Positions 62,556-64,000 of a stretch of 64,000 bases of DNA are shown here, in pieces. Location: assembly GCF_004342885.1 (NCBI RefSeq), contig NZ_SMAB01000009.1, forward strand, positions 22,711 through 86,710, written 5' to 3'. The DNA is from Tepidibacillus fermentans (GTDB taxonomy: Bacteria; Bacillota; Bacilli; Tepidibacillales; Tepidibacillaceae). A program made the position numbers and the translations under genes. The notes under the pieces are model-generated. The model searched no databases. It had not been told where the DNA came from and saw nothing but the letters and a program-made list of their open reading frames with translations. The number at the start of each line of letters is the position of its first letter. The first letter of the stretch is position 1.

Positions 62556-63314
62556 ATGAAAAAGGACAACGAGGAAAAAAGAGCAATGGTTCGAACCGCA
62601 GAACGTTCATTGGACATCTTACTATCTTTCCTTGAGGCAAAAGAATTAAGCCTTACAGAAATTGCAAAACATGTATCCCTACATAAAAGCACGGTATATC
62701 GTTTAGTTCAAACACTAGAAAATAAAGGCTTCCTTATTAAATCAATGGAGACAGAAAAATATCGTCTTGGCTATAAATGTTTAGAATTAGCTGCCAATAT
62801 GGAAGGGAAAAATGATCCAGCAGTTTTGTTTCTTCCCGAAATGCAATCCCTTCGAGACAATATAGGTGAAACAGTAAGCCTGTATATCATTGATGGTTAT
62901 GAACGGTTACGAATTCAATCGGTTGAAAGTCAATTACCCATTCGTCGAGTCGCACCGATTGGAGCTAGAATGCCTCTATCTGTTGGTGCTTCAAGTAAAG
63001 TACTTGTTGCTTATTCCAATCAGCATGAACAAGAAATGATTTTCCAACATCTAAAGACCAAGGAACAAATTGATCTTGTACAATACAAAAAACAATTAAC
63101 CAAAGTAAAAACGAATGGATATGCAACAAGCTTCGAGGAGAGAGAGCCGGGAACATCAGCATTATCTGTTCCCATCCAAAATCGTTCTGGTGAAATTTTA
63201 GCTGCTTTAACGATCTCTGGCCCCATCAATCGATTAACATACCGAAGAATTAAGGAGATTCTTCCGATCCTTCAAGAAAGCCAAAAACGTTTAAATCGTT
63301 TAATACTGCTTTAA
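62556..63314 (+). CDS. IclR-family transcriptional regulator
   Basis: The 252-residue protein has an N-terminal winged helix (AERSLDILLSFLEAKELSLTEIAKHVSLHKSTVYRLVQTLENKGFL in parts) and a GAF-like effector domain ending in TSFEEREPGTSALSVPIQNRSGEILAALTISGP. Start at 62556 after GGAG; the longer frame is rejected. It may control the D-amino-acid operon or a nearby gene; no effector is known. Confidence 0.92.
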   Translation: MKKDNEEKRAMVRTAERSLDILLSFLEAKELSLTEIAKHVSLHKSTVYRLVQTLENKGFLIKSMETEKYRLGYKCLELAANMEGKNDPAVLFLPEMQSLRDNIGETVSLYIIDGYERLRIQSVESQLPIRRVAPIGARMPLSVGASSKVLVAYSNQHEQEMIFQHLKTKEQIDLVQYKKQLTKVKTNGYATSFEEREPGTSALSVPIQNRSGEILAALTISGPINRLTYRRIKEILPILQESQKRLNRLILL

Positions 63315-63363
63315 TCTAAAAAATTAAAAGAACTCAACCTTTTTTCTCAAAGGGTAATACTAA

Positions 63364-63394
63364 AAAAGAACAAGGATACACCTTGTTCTTTTTA
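63364..63394 (+). terminator. Terminator of the IclR gene
   Basis: Stem AAGAACAAGG/CCTTGTTCTT with T-run. Confidence 0.9.
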
Positions 63395-63429
63395 AATGAG
63401 TGTACCAGTGATGATAGGAGGTCCTTTCA

Positions 63430-63603
63430 TTGACAAAGAAAAATCCTAAAGCAAAAGATTCCCTATATGAAGGCAGAGAGAAGATGTTTATGGATATTGA
63501 TCGAATGACAAATGAAGGATTGGGTGGGGGCTATATTACCACAAAAAATGTCAATGGTTTCATTGAGGAATCGACTGTGGACACGATGAATATTCCAGAG
63601 TAA
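63430..63603 (+). CDS. Small hypothetical protein, possibly spore-linked
   Basis: The 57-residue acidic protein starts at TTG with AGGAGGTC eight bases ahead. It reads EGREKMFMDIDRMTNEGLGGG, then TTKNVNGFIEEST. I recall similar short proteins in Bacillaceae, but no function can be given. It is 48 bases upstream of tlp and on the same strand, so it may be expressed in the forespore. Confidence 0.7.
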   Translation: MTKKNPKAKDSLYEGREKMFMDIDRMTNEGLGGGYITTKNVNGFIEESTVDTMNIPE

Positions 63604-63651
63604 ATCGAAAGAAAAAGACCAAACGAATCTTTAGAAAAGGGGGTGCAATCC

Positions 63652-63873
63652 GTGACAAGACCAAAACCAGATGACCGTTCTGATAACGTAGAAAAACTTC
63701 AACAAATGATCCAAAACACCCAAGAAAATTTCCGTGAAGCAAAAGATTATTACAATGCTCATAAAGACGAAATGTCTGAAAAAGAAAAACAGCAAATTAT
63801 CGCAAAAAATGAACGTCGCTTAGAATCCATTAAAGGATTCCGTTCAGAAATTGAAGATGAAGTTCATGAGTAA
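63652..63873 (+). CDS. tlp: Small acid-soluble spore protein Tlp
   Basis: The 73-residue protein has the Tlp signature KPDDRSDNVEKLQQMIQNTQEN near the start and KNERRLESIKGFRSEIEDE near the end; highly charged helices. GTG start at 63652 follows AAGGGGGTG. Tlp is made under sigma-G in the forespore; its DNA role is minor. Marks the organism as a spore former. Confidence 0.93.
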   Translation: MTRPKPDDRSDNVEKLQQMIQNTQENFREAKDYYNAHKDEMSEKEKQQIIAKNERRLESIKGFRSEIEDEVHE

Positions 63874-63880
63874 AGAAAAA

Positions 63881-63908
63881 AAAGTAGCACTTTAAGAAGT
63901 GCTACTTT
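63881..63908 (+). terminator. Terminator of tlp
   Basis: Stem AAGTAGCACTT/AAGTGCTACTT with a TAAG loop, 10 bases after the stop; only TTTC follows. Confidence 0.75.
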
Positions 63909-63918
63909 CAGACTGTCG

Positions 63919-63967
63919 ACAAACCCCAACTCAAATGCTTCATTTGAGTTGGGATTTGTCTTTTTTT
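63919..63967 (+). terminator. Second strong terminator after tlp
   Basis: Long stem ACAAA-CCCAACTCAAATG / CATTTGAGTTGGG-TTTGT with CTT loop, followed by CTTTTTTT. Confidence 0.9.
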
Positions 63968-64000
63968 GCTCATCATTTTCTAAGATTCTTATCTTATTTA

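Overview
The window looks like chromosome of a low-GC, endospore-forming Firmicute of the Bacillales, probably able to grow anaerobically. Evidence for sporulation is a Tlp-type small acid-soluble spore protein, a CotS-like coat protein and a tiny Spo0E-like phosphatase. Evidence for anaerobic or metal-linked life is a Tat-exported molybdopterin oxidoreductase of the tetrathionate/arsenate reductase type, FeoAB ferrous iron uptake with a perfect Fur box and a perfect FNR-type palindrome, and an Fe-type alcohol dehydrogenase. The genus cannot be fixed from the sequence alone; an anaerobic Bacillaceae such as a Tepidibacillus relative is a guess.

Layout. 1-5.8 kb: partial molybdoenzyme, then a TetR-controlled HlyD/ABC-2 drug-efflux operon. 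5.8-20 kb: an accessory island flanked by 97-bp direct repeats. It holds IS3 and IS66 wrecks and a leftward-transcribed Rhs polymorphic-toxin locus: one complete 2364-residue Rhs protein with its own immunity gene, plus two displaced C-terminal toxin/immunity cassettes downstream. The Rhs gene is preceded by a sigma-D-like promoter and a c-di-GMP-I riboswitch. Back to back with it, on the other strand, a c-di-AMP (ydaO) riboswitch precedes a dicarboxylate/glutamate symporter gene.

20-42 kb: symporter, feoAB with two small membrane proteins, alcohol dehydrogenase, a two-component system next to a DUF2680 secreted protein, fabI, azoreductase, FetAB-type iron exporter, CoA-disulfide reductase family enzyme, PsiE, a Crp/Fnr regulator, MFS transporter, an FG-GAP propeller protein, SDR, hemerythrin and ispH. 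42-50 kb: pckA, transporters, an IS200/IS605-type TnpB element that forms the end of a cotS-like gene, and a second TnpB fragment.

50-64 kb: the conserved ssrA-smpB-rnr-esterase-secG block (trans-translation and RNA decay), a YkvI transporter, a three-gene operon for N-succinyl-dependent D- to L-amino-acid conversion, aconitase, an IclR regulator and tlp. Several small gene remnants (isopropylmalate/tartrate dehydrogenase, esterase, GNAT, TnpB) lie between the intact genes. No tRNA, rRNA or CRISPR array was recognised. The strongest candidate for a new biological arrangement is the Rhs toxin locus under combined sigma-D and c-di-GMP control inside the repeat-flanked island.
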